64,000 bases of DNA, from assembly GCF_049943125.1 (NCBI RefSeq), contig NZ_CP188040.1, positions 1,116,001-1,180,000 on the forward strand, written 5' to 3'. Made by a program: the position numbers and the translations under genes. Below are positions 1 to 6,969 of this stretch, one piece after another; the first letter of the stretch is position 1, and the number at the start of each line of letters is the position of its first letter. The notes beneath the pieces are model-generated. The model had not been told where the DNA came from. It made no database searches and worked only from the letters and a program-made list of their open reading frames with translations. Source of the stretch: JAEXZL01 sp049943125. GTDB lineage: Bacteria; Bacillota; Clostridia; Clostridiales; Clostridiaceae.

Positions 1-10
1 AGTTTTCCAT
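1..10 (-). CDS. Possible 5' end of a gene running off the left edge
   Basis: An ATG at position 10 on the minus strand starts the codons M-E-N and leaves the window. It is preceded at a good distance by the purine-rich ribosome site GGGGGA. Only three codons are visible, so nothing can be said about the product. The promoter-like pair at 82-111 supports a gene leaving to the left. Confidence 0.3.
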
Positions 11-81
11 CTCTATCCCCCATTTATAAATTTCTTCTTTCGTAATAAGTAATAACTCATGTGCCAGTCACTCATCAAAAT

Positions 82-111
82 AAAATATCATATCTTAGAG
101 AAATATGTCAA
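82..111 (-). promoter_or_regulatory. Putative sigma-A promoter for the left-edge gene
   Basis: On the minus strand a perfect -35 hexamer TTGACA (106-111) is followed after 18 bases by TATTTT (82-87). It points away from the KAS III-like gene, so the two genes would be divergent. The -10 is imperfect; no other support. Confidence 0.35.
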
Positions 112-217
112 AGGTATTAGTTGGCATAACTTCTATAAGATGTTTGAATTTCACTATTAATTAAATTTTATTTTATGCGATAAATAATACATAATATTCT
201 TTTAAAGAGGTGACTAA

Positions 218-1216
218 ATGTATAATAATGTAGTAATTAAAGGCTCAGGAATGGTACTTGGAAAGAAGAGTATTCATAAAGATTATTTTATCGAACATTT
301 TAAAAAACAAGATATTGAAATTGAAGGTCTACTGAAACATTTAGGAAAAGAAAAGGTCTATAGGATAGATAATAATGATACATGTATCACCTTGGCCGAA
401 AAGGCATGTAACGACGCTTTAGCAAATGCAAATTTAAAGCCTGAAGATATAGATGCTATAGTTTTTGCTACTGAAACTCCCGAATTCACAGCACCTTCTA
501 ATGCACTATACCTGGGTAATCTGATCAAGGCCCATAATGTAAAAATGGCCTATGATGCAAACTGCAACTGTACAAGCATGCTTCTTTCATTAGACCAGAT
601 GGTTAGCCATATGCTTTCTAGCGATAAAATCAACAGAGCTTTAGTAGTTGGTTCTCTACATATAAGCAGGGTTCTTGATGACAGTCAATTTATCCCCTAT
701 CCCACTATTTCTGATTCAAGTGTCGCCCTTGTACTAGAAAAGGAAGTATCAGAAGAAAGAAGAGGTCTTATAGCTTCAAATTATTATGCAGATGTAACTT
801 ATTCTTGGACAATCAATTATCCCGCTTGTGGTTTTACAAAATTAGATGATGAAGATATTGAAGACAAAGATAAGAAAATGGTCTGGAATCCTTTTGATTT
901 CTCTTTCTTATCAACAGAATGGAGCAAATTACTAAATGAAATGCTAGAAAAAGAAGGATATGAGCTAATGGATATCAATAAGCATATATTCTCTCAATTT
1001 TCATTGGGTGATATAATAACTACAATAGATACAATGGATGAAAATCCAGATAAGATACTATATTATGGAGATAAGTATGGCTATACAGGATGTACAAGTC
1101 CATTTCTGGTTTATCACGAAGCAATGAAGGAAGGAAAGGTAAAAGAGAAGGATCTAATAACATTAACTTCCGTGGGTGCAGGCTATAACATGGTTTCTCT
1201 TTTATATAAAGTTTAG
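218..1216 (+). CDS. 3-oxoacyl-ACP synthase III (FabH)-like thiolase-fold protein, altered triad
   Basis: 332 residues, close to FabH length, with the two-lobed thiolase fold suggested by the N-terminal VVIKGSGMVLG and the mid-protein block DANCNCTSML. The D-x4-C pattern places the nucleophile Cys at residue 118. The usual His of HQAN appears as SQFS (about residues 259-262), and the usual Asn of GNT appears as GYT (about 288-290). The Cys is therefore kept while His and Asn are missing. Members of this fold include fatty-acid initiation enzymes and many secondary-metabolism acyltransferases. This one is more likely a specialised acyltransferase or a degenerate relative than housekeeping FabH, and no fab genes flank it. 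The ATG follows AAAGAGGTGA. It is single-gene, ended by the terminator at 1222-1252. Exact substrate unknown. Confidence 0.75.
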   Translation: MYNNVVIKGSGMVLGKKSIHKDYFIEHFKKQDIEIEGLLKHLGKEKVYRIDNNDTCITLAEKACNDALANANLKPEDIDAIVFATETPEFTAPSNALYLGNLIKAHNVKMAYDANCNCTSMLLSLDQMVSHMLSSDKINRALVVGSLHISRVLDDSQFIPYPTISDSSVALVLEKEVSEERRGLIASNYYADVTYSWTINYPACGFTKLDDEDIEDKDKKMVWNPFDFSFLSTEWSKLLNEMLEKEGYELMDINKHIFSQFSLGDIITTIDTMDENPDKILYYGDKYGYTGCTSPFLVYHEAMKEGKVKEKDLITLTSVGAGYNMVSLLYKV

Positions 1217-1221
1217 AAAAA

Positions 1222-1252
1222 AGGGCCGTCGCACTAAAGCGACAGCCCTTTC
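1222..1252. terminator. Bidirectional terminator between convergent genes
   Basis: GGGC-c-GTCGC pairs with GCGAC-a-GCCC across an ACTAAA loop, with A-run before and T-run after. It sits between the KAS III-like gene and the convergent 122-residue gene and can serve both. Confidence 0.8.
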
Positions 1253-1621
1253 TTATCCAATTAATCTACGTGCTTCATTTTCGTCATCAACAAAAACAAC
1301 ATTTTCAATAAAACCTGGAATACTCTTGCCAAGTCTATTAACTTGACTCTGAGTAACTACTGACTCTAACTTAACAATGTATCTTCCTTTATATGGATTT
1401 TCTATGTACATAGCCATTACATCAGCCAGCTTAGCAGCCACCTCTGGTGTACATGTCTTAAGCTCCTTAGTATTGACTATAAGATTGTAGCCACTAGTAT
1501 TTATATTGCTTGTCTTACTTTTGAAGTCAGCGATGAAACTATTTGCTTCCTCTAAAGTAAAAAATCCCTCTGCAAAAGCGTATACCTCTTTTTTAACCGG
1601 GTTAATTGTAATTTCGTACAT
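1253..1621 (-). CDS. Small cytosolic protein, STAS/SpoIIAA-like by appearance
   Basis: 122 residues, no signal peptide or membrane segment. Alternating short strands and helices (a strand MYEITINPVKKEVYAF, a helix starting FTLEEANSFIADF, then strand YNLIVNT) resemble the STAS/SpoIIAA-like fold used in anti-anti-sigma factors and lipid-binding proteins. There is no obvious Ser phosphorylation loop of the D-x-S type, so a partner-switch role is not supported. The ATG has a good GGAGG site (AAGGAGGC) upstream. It stands alone, with its own 300-base upstream region. Family assignment is inference from pattern only; function unknown. Confidence 0.6.
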   Translation of the reverse strand: MYEITINPVKKEVYAFAEGFFTLEEANSFIADFKSKTSNINTSGYNLIVNTKELKTCTPEVAAKLADVMAMYIENPYKGRYIVKLESVVTQSQVNRLGKSIPGFIENVVFVDDENEARRLIG

Positions 1622-1871
1622 GTTAGAAAGCCTCCTTAACTATTAATTGTTTTATTTTCACATAAGATACACTTTTTATTATTCATTTAAAATATCGATA
1701 TTTTCTAAAAAAAATTAATAGAAAAATTGATTTTTAAGAAAATAAGAATTACCTTGTATTTATTAGGTTAATTATTAACTTTTATGTAAAAAAAGCGAGG
1801 CTAATCTAACTTTTGCATACCTTTTTAATTATCCCTTATATAATTCTTTTCATCTTTCTATTTATCTTTAA
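1622..1871. other. Intergenic stretch, nothing clear
   Basis: AT-rich spacer upstream of the STAS-like gene and downstream of the uracil permease terminator. It must hold the promoter of the STAS-like gene, but no convincing -35/-10 pair, repeat or open frame was seen. Confidence 0.4.
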
Positions 1872-1909
1872 TAAAAAAAGCAGCAATAGCATCCAAAGCT
1901 ATCACTGCC
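1872..1909 (-). terminator. Terminator of the uracil permease gene
   Basis: On the minus strand GCAGTGATAGC pairs with GCTATTGCTGC across TTTGGAT and is followed by seven T. It lies 12 bases past the permease stop codon. Confidence 0.85.
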
Positions 1910-1921
1910 CTCATCCAACTC

Positions 1922-3310
1922 TTAGTTCTTAACTCCCTTAATCCTATCCCCAAAGCTAAGCATCAGGTTTACTATTATACCAAAGACTGCCGCGCCTGCT
2001 ACACAAGGAACTTCCATACCGAAGAAAGGGATGTTTCCACCGAAGCCGTATTGGCCTCCGATGCCGATGATCATTATAGTTGCTATAACTGCTATGTTTC
2101 TGGAGTCGAACATGTCTACTCCTTTTTCTATCATGATGGCTATTCCTTGGGCAGCGATGGCTCCGAAGAGGTAAACCTCAAGACCACCAATTACTGCTGT
2201 AGGAATGGAGTATATGATGTTTATTAGAGGAGTAAAGCAGGCTATTACCATTGCAATAACTGCTGCCGCCATTAGTACTGGTATGGAAAACACTCTAGTA
2301 ATTGCCATAGCGCTGATGTTTTCTCCATAGTTTGTACCAGCTGGACCTCCGATAAAGCCTGAAACTATATCGCCTATTCCGTCACCTATAAGATTTAATC
2401 CAAGCTTATCAGAAATATTATATCTCTTGCTGCTTCCCTTCTTCTTTGCAAGGTCGTTAACGTATATGTCTAACTGGAATACATGGGCTGTGGATTCTGG
2501 TATAGTTGCTATTGCTATTGGCATTATAGCCGCTACAGCCATCCAGGAGGGCTTAGGCAGAGTGAATATTGGTAGTGCGAAGATTCCGCTGTTTGCTGTT
2601 TCAGGAAGTACCTTGAAGAGGCTTACCCCTGTGGTAAGCTGAATAATGAAGGCTGTTAAGCAGCCTAGTATTGGACCTAATAGAAGGGGAAGCTGTCCCC
2701 ATATTCCCTTGAGGTATACAGAGAATAATATGGTGGATAGAACCGTTACCAAGGATACTATCCAGGCCATGTTTTGAGCCATTGCCATCTGGCTTTCAGC
2801 TACGGCTAAGGTTCCTGCATTATCTATGGCTATTGAAGCTGCATCCTGAAGTGCTGTTCCTGCTAGAGTCAAGCCTATAACCATGGCTATGGGGCCTGTT
2901 ACAGAAGCCGGTAGTATTTTTTCTATATATTCTTTTCCAAATTTATCAATTATGAAGCCTGCGAAGATGGAAATAAAACCAGACATTATTATTCCGAACT
3001 GAGCTGTTGCTATCTTATCATTTAAACTATATCCTGCAAGGGCTTCAGAGGCCATTAGGCTTCCTATAGCTGCTACATAGGAGAAGCTTGAACCGTAGTA
3101 GAGAGGTATCTTTCTTCCTGTAACCAGTACAAAGCATATGGTAGCAAAGCCGCTGGCAAAGATTGTAGTAGATATGTGAAAACCTGTGATTATAGCAACC
3201 GCTACTGTTGCTGGGAACATTACTATAACCTGCTGAATTGCATAAAGGAACAACCTCCAAAGAGAAGGCCTTTCATCGGGTAGATAACCTATGACTTGAT
3301 TTTTTTCCAT
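1922..3310 (-). CDS. uraA: Uracil permease (NCS2 nucleobase:cation symporter)
   Basis: 462 residues, hydrophobic throughout with about 12-14 membrane spans, as expected for NCS2 proteins such as UraA and PyrP. The family signature region reads GGPAGTNYGENISAMAITRV (around residues 320-340), which in the family forms part of the substrate site and distinguishes it from the NCS1 and AzgA families. It imports uracil (possibly also xanthine-type bases) with a cation. The ATG follows AGGAGG. The leader carries a PyrR-type attenuator and a strong promoter. The NCS2 family also covers xanthine and urate permeases, but the PyrR leader argues for uracil. The gene is monocistronic. Confidence 0.88.
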   Translation of the reverse strand: MEKNQVIGYLPDERPSLWRLFLYAIQQVIVMFPATVAVAIITGFHISTTIFASGFATICFVLVTGRKIPLYYGSSFSYVAAIGSLMASEALAGYSLNDKIATAQFGIIMSGFISIFAGFIIDKFGKEYIEKILPASVTGPIAMVIGLTLAGTALQDAASIAIDNAGTLAVAESQMAMAQNMAWIVSLVTVLSTILFSVYLKGIWGQLPLLLGPILGCLTAFIIQLTTGVSLFKVLPETANSGIFALPIFTLPKPSWMAVAAIMPIAIATIPESTAHVFQLDIYVNDLAKKKGSSKRYNISDKLGLNLIGDGIGDIVSGFIGGPAGTNYGENISAMAITRVFSIPVLMAAAVIAMVIACFTPLINIIYSIPTAVIGGLEVYLFGAIAAQGIAIMIEKGVDMFDSRNIAVIATIMIIGIGGQYGFGGNIPFFGMEVPCVAGAAVFGIIVNLMLSFGDRIKGVKN

Positions 3311-3410
3311 AAATAATTCCTCCTAAAACTTAATATAATTTCTAAGAGATATCTTCAACCCTCGTTATAGGTTCCCTAAAAACTGCTTATATTTCATATA
3401 GCTCTTCTGG

Positions 3411-3530
3411 CAATAAAAAAACCTGTCCAAAAAAAGGACAGGGATCTGGTTTCATCGTCAAAAGTGCAAAAAAACTGCAGTTTCAGTATTACGTTGACCT
3501 TTTCGGCATCCCTGTACCGACTTTAAAGAT
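3411..3530 (-). promoter_or_regulatory. PyrR-type transcription attenuator of the uracil permease
   Basis: Read on the minus strand. A first hairpin (3497-3530) has a lower stem ATCTTT/AAAGGT, a 5' side bulge AAAGT, and an upper stem CGGTA/TGCCG closing the hexaloop CAGGGA. This matches the PyrR binding-loop layout and the CNGNGA loop consensus. Further on, GGACAGG/CCTGTCC (3422-3442) with a U-run forms a terminator. ACAGGGAT inside the binding loop is complementary to ATCCCTGT, which contains the 5' arm of the terminator, so it can form an antiterminator. In the established model PyrR with UMP stabilises the first hairpin and so permits termination. That pyrimidines repress the gene here is inference. 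Confidence 0.75.
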
Positions 3531-3539
3531 ATCGTAATA

Positions 3540-3568
3540 TTTATACCATCAAAAACTTCCAATGTCAA
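3540..3568 (-). promoter_or_regulatory. Sigma-A promoter of the uracil permease leader
   Basis: Minus strand: TTGACA (3563-3568), 17-base spacer, TATAAA (3540-3545). A near-consensus promoter placing the start of transcription just ahead of the PyrR binding hairpin. Confidence 0.8.
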
Positions 3569-3763
3569 GCATACAACAAACTTATTGCATAATTTTGTTT
3601 ATAATTGATAAACTGTATTAATTAGTAAATAATCGCTCTAATCCTCAGAACAATATCAGAATTCTAAGTGCATTTAAGATACCTACAAAGGGCAAGGATG
3701 CAAAATATAATCCAAGATTTCATCGTAATCTAGAGTTAAAAGGATTTGCATATCATAAGCAAT
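3569..3763. other. Intergenic stretch with no recognised gene
   Basis: A plus-strand frame is open without a start codon from about 3631 and runs into the neighbouring gene. The predicted peptide is not recognised. It may be a degraded remnant or chance; no promoter or ribosome site supports it. Confidence 0.3.
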
Positions 3764-4066
3764 CTACAGAACAAAATTTAGATTCTGAGGCTCATAAAAG
3801 GATAGTCCATGTTTTTTTGCCAGAGCCTCCACCAATTGATTTACTTCCTCTGCCTGTGAGAAGTCACAGGACATTAGCACAGCTCCCTCAAGCCTATGAC
3901 AGGTTACTTCAGGAGCCCTTTCCATAAGCTCCTGATAAAATTCCTCCACCACAGGAAATTCTGCAACCAGGGAGGTATTTCCCTGACAGAGCAGCTCATA
4001 TATATATTCAGCCCCAGCAGAGTAGGAGGCTTTATCTGAGTTCCAAACGGCACAATACCATTCCAT
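3764..4066 (-). CDS. Hypothetical small protein following a glycosyltransferase
   Basis: 100 residues when started at the ATG at 4066, which has AAGGAG seven bases upstream. A longer frame starting at 4090 lacks such a site and overlaps the previous gene more. The protein begins MEWYCAVWNSDKASYSAG and is acidic and helical, with no membrane span or known motif (a GAEYIYELL segment near 17-25). It overlaps the end of the GT8 gene region by virtually nothing (stop of GT8 at 4068), so the two are translationally coupled and probably share a job. Not recognised. Confidence 0.65.
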   Translation of the reverse strand: MEWYCAVWNSDKASYSAGAEYIYELLCQGNTSLVAEFPVVEEFYQELMERAPEVTCHRLEGAVLMSCDFSQAEEVNQLVEALAKKHGLSFYEPQNLNFVL

Positions 4067-4067
4067 T

Positions 4068-4859
4068 TTAATTCTCCTTATAAAATACATCTAGCTGACC
4101 TATGTAATTATCCTCCCAAGGCTTATTATCACCGCAGTAATGAATAATTGATGTATTTTTCCTTATCCAATCTAAAGTAATAACTTCACTTTGAGGATGG
4201 ATATTAATAAAAACTAAGAGCCTTTCACTGAGATTATATTTCGTAGCATCCACCAGCTTAATTCTCTTTCCATAAACTCCGCTGATTATATCCTGATCAG
4301 GGAGCCACAGATGCTCTCTATTAGCCTTAATATAATTCAGCAGCTCCTGAACGTTTAACTCTTCTCGAAGCAGTTTTAAATTCATAAGCATTACTCCAGA
4401 ATTAATATATTTCTTTTCCTCTTCTGAAGCTAAATCACTATTATTTGTCCTGTTTAAATAACTCTCCGTATGGGAGGCTGCTACAAATAAATTTCCATCA
4501 AAGGAGCAGTTATATAGCTTTTCCAAGGAATTAATCACAACAATATCTGGATCTAAATAAAGGATTCTATCCATATCCTTTGGAAGATACATAGGAGCCA
4601 GTAATCTATAATACATTTCTTCAGGATATCTCTCTGTTATAGGAGCATCTCCCAAGGGTCTTTTATCTATATGAATATCTATCAAAGAAATATTTTCAAA
4701 GCCTTCTTCCCTATTTATTCTTTCAAAATCCTCAGTGGTCAGGGAGGAGTGAATTATGTACAGATTAAAAAGAGTCCCCTTATTGCTTTTGAGCAGTGAC
4801 CTGAGCATGATTATAAGCTGAGTCACATAATTCCTATTAAGGGTTACAAGTATATTCAA
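4068..4859 (-). CDS. Glycosyltransferase family 8 protein
   Basis: 263 residues. It opens with MNILVTLNRNYV, the GT-A nucleotide-sugar entry strand, and has YLDPDIVVI with the metal-binding D-x-D at residues 103-105, typical of GT8 (lipopolysaccharide galactosyl- or glucosyltransferases, general stress GspA-like proteins). An AASH-TESY-type stretch near 125 and HYCG-NKPW (HxxGxxKPW, about residues 240-250) complete the GT8 signature. It uses a UDP-sugar as donor. No polysaccharide cluster is nearby, so the acceptor is unknown; a single GT8 in this context may be a GspA-like protein. The ATG has GAAGG upstream at a long distance. Confidence 0.88.
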   Translation of the reverse strand: MNILVTLNRNYVTQLIIMLRSLLKSNKGTLFNLYIIHSSLTTEDFERINREEGFENISLIDIHIDKRPLGDAPITERYPEEMYYRLLAPMYLPKDMDRILYLDPDIVVINSLEKLYNCSFDGNLFVAASHTESYLNRTNNSDLASEEEKKYINSGVMLMNLKLLREELNVQELLNYIKANREHLWLPDQDIISGVYGKRIKLVDATKYNLSERLLVFINIHPQSEVITLDWIRKNTSIIHYCGDNKPWEDNYIGQLDVFYKEN

Positions 4860-5026
4860 TTTTTTTACGCCTTCCTTCTTTCATCAATAAACTACATTAG
4901 TATTGTAGCCAAGCACTAGCTTGTTTATTCATAAATTATTACACTATACTATTTCCTTCCTTTAAAGAAAATTACTCTATTATTATATTCTTTTTTCAAA
5001 ATACTATCTACCTTTGATTGAATATT

Positions 5027-5059
5027 TAAGCCTCTCAGGTAAATACCCAAGAGGCTTTT
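5027..5059. terminator. Bidirectional hairpin terminator after the cation efflux gene
   Basis: AAGCCTCT pairs with AGAGGCTT around a 17-base loop, with T/A runs on both sides. It follows the stop codon of the CDF gene on the minus strand. Confidence 0.6.
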
Positions 5060-5076
5060 AAATAATAACCATTTTA

Positions 5077-5970
5077 TCAATACCCTGAAGATACCCGAGT
5101 AGGATAATCCTCATAATAAGGCTCTACATGAATAACTAAATCTATATGCTTCTCTGTCCTTTCTTGGAGCTTTCTTTCAACCTCATGGACAAGCCTATGA
5201 ACCTCTTCTACATTTAAATCAATGCTTACTAAAATGTGCATATCTAAATATATATGATCCTGAAAGCCTCGGGAGCGTACCTTATGGACATTTTTAATCA
5301 CAGGAAATTCCTTAACTACTGCTTCCACCTCTGTAAGCTCTAAAATTCTTTTATCCATGAGCACAGACATACAGTCCTTAAAGATATCATAGGAGGCCTT
5401 AAGGATAAAAATCGCAATCACAAAAGAAATCACCACATCAATAATTGGGGGAACCCCTAGCTTTATTAGTATCAGGGTAATAATAACCCCTATAGACACA
5501 AAGATATCACTTTTTGTATGAATAGAATCGGCTATGAGGAATTGACTGCTATACTCCTGCCCCTTCTTTCTCTCATAAGAAGCAACAAAGATATTTATAG
5601 CTACGGTAGCAGCAAGAATCAACAGGTTTTCCAGGGAAATATAAATGGAATTAGGATGAGAAAGCTTATAAATAGATTCACTTATAACATTAAAGGCCAT
5701 AAATAAAAGTGCCGCAGATATAATAAGACTTGCCATGGTTTCTACCTTCTTATAGCCATAAGGATGTTCTAAATCCTTAGGTCGTCCAGCCAGAGTTATT
5801 CCTATTATCCCGATAACATTATTTGCGCTATCTGCAAGAGAATGAAAGCCATCAGCAGATAAGGCAGAGCTATTAGTGATTAAGCCTAAAAGCACCTTAG
5901 CAGCTGTTACCGCGATATTAGCAATAAGTAAAATTAATAGTACCTTTTTAATGCTTCTATAATTGTCCAT
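5077..5970 (-). CDS. Cation diffusion facilitator (CDF) family metal efflux transporter
   Basis: 297 residues with about six membrane spans followed by a cytosolic tail of about 80 residues, the CDF plan. Metal-site residues lie in SADGFHSLADSAN (D40, H43, D47) of helix 2 and in DSIHTKSD (about 148-155) of helix 5. The tail HKVRSRGFQDHIYLDMHILV is the metal-sensing ferredoxin-like domain. It expels divalent cations (Zn, Fe, Mn or Cd) in exchange for protons. The D/H pair in helix 2 plus H-x3-D in helix 5 is compatible with Zn/Cd or Fe; the metal cannot be fixed from sequence. The ATG is preceded by GGGAGGG. Divergent from the flavodoxin gene. Confidence 0.9.
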   Translation of the reverse strand: MDNYRSIKKVLLILLIANIAVTAAKVLLGLITNSSALSADGFHSLADSANNVIGIIGITLAGRPKDLEHPYGYKKVETMASLIISAALLFMAFNVISESIYKLSHPNSIYISLENLLILAATVAINIFVASYERKKGQEYSSQFLIADSIHTKSDIFVSIGVIITLILIKLGVPPIIDVVISFVIAIFILKASYDIFKDCMSVLMDKRILELTEVEAVVKEFPVIKNVHKVRSRGFQDHIYLDMHILVSIDLNVEEVHRLVHEVERKLQERTEKHIDLVIHVEPYYEDYPTRVSSGY

Positions 5971-6199
5971 GCTAACCCTCCCATTTCATCACTCTATAAT
6001 CAGTATACTAGGATAAATTAGTATGGTGACCAAAATATGTTATATTTTACACAATATTCAGTCTATTTATAAGACCTTTACTTTTATGTAGAAAAATTTC
6101 ACATCTTTTGTTATATATTTATCAAATAAAATAGAATATGCAATGGTAATAACTGTATAATTATAGTAATTGAAATACAGTAATTAAGAGAAGGGATAT

Positions 6200-6736
6200 A
6201 TGATGACTAATAAAATTCTAGTTGTATACAAAAGTGAAACAGGCTATACGAAGAAATATGCAGAGTGGCTTTCCCAGGAGCTCTCCTGTGATATTAAGGA
6301 AAATAAAAGGCTAGCTTTGGAGGATTTAACCCCTTACAACACGATAATCTACGGAGGAGGCCTATATGCTATAGGAATCAATGGCTTATCCTTAATCAAA
6401 AAGAACCTTGATAGCTTAAAGGATAAAAAGCTGATACTCTTTGCCGTAGGAGCAACTCCCCCAAGAGAAAAGGATATTCAAAAGGTTTGGGAATCAAATT
6501 TAACTGAAGACCAAAGAGCTATAATTCACACCTTCTACTGCAGAGGAGGCTTTGACTATTCTAAGCTTAGCACCAGAAACAAGCTTCTCATGAATATGAT
6601 GAAGAAGAAGCTTCAAGGCATGAAAAATCCTGATGAAGACGCTTTGGACATGCTAGAGGCTTTCGATAAACCTGTTGATTTTACAGATAAGGAAAATATT
6701 ATACCTATAGTAGAACTAATAAATAAAAGCAGCTAA
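6200..6736 (+). CDS. Flavodoxin-domain protein (HemG/flavodoxin_5-like)
   Basis: 178 residues. The N-terminus KILVVYKSETGYTKKYAEW (about 5-23) is a flavodoxin phosphate-binding loop, and TIIYGGGLYAIGINGLS (about 49-65) and LFAVGATPP (about 81-89) are the two flavin-ring loops. Length and the C-terminal MNMMKKKLQG stretch resemble the flavodoxin_5 family, which includes menaquinone-dependent protoporphyrinogen oxidase HemG. Anaerobic firmicutes use these as general flavin redox proteins, so the haem role is not implied. Two ATG codons in tandem follow GAAGGG; the first is given. A TATAAT at 6156-6161 fits a -10. Confidence 0.82.
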   Translation: MMTNKILVVYKSETGYTKKYAEWLSQELSCDIKENKRLALEDLTPYNTIIYGGGLYAIGINGLSLIKKNLDSLKDKKLILFAVGATPPREKDIQKVWESNLTEDQRAIIHTFYCRGGFDYSKLSTRNKLLMNMMKKKLQGMKNPDEDALDMLEAFDKPVDFTDKENIIPIVELINKSS

Positions 6737-6809
6737 ATAGTAAATAATTAATAGAAAACCAAATAGATAAGGATTAATAAAAATGGCTAAATAGCAAATA
6801 ATTAATAAA
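6735..6809 (+). repeat. Short direct repeat in spacer
   Basis: Two imperfect copies of AAATAG(T/C)AAATAATTAATA lie about 50 bases apart after the flavodoxin gene. AT-rich; role unknown. Confidence 0.5.
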
Positions 6810-6844
6810 AACAATCATTAAATAGCTGATTATAGATAAAAAAA

Positions 6845-6902
6845 GACCATGCTAGTTTACACTGTGCCTGCGGGAAGTACAGGCAGTGCAAAAAGCATGG
6901 TC
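6845..6902. terminator. Two-tier bidirectional terminator
   Basis: Outer stem GACCATGCT/AGCATGGTC and inner stem CACTGtGCCTG/CAGGCaGTG are stacked with unpaired bulges between; A-runs precede and T-rich sequence follows. It separates the convergent flavodoxin and ABC permease genes. Confidence 0.75.
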
Positions 6903-6969
6903 CTTATCTATTTTAAGCTATAGCTATGAGTATTTTTTCAGTTGGCTAAGCTTTATACTCTAGCTACAG

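Noticed and set aside
3405..3570. Purine, PRPP or xanthine riboswitch in front of the permease
   Set aside because: None of the conserved aptamer sequences of those classes is present, while the CNGNGA hexaloop and antiterminator layout fit PyrR.
3631..3763. Start-less open frame next to the small gene at 3764
   Set aside because: No start, ribosome site or recognisable similarity; left as unexplained.
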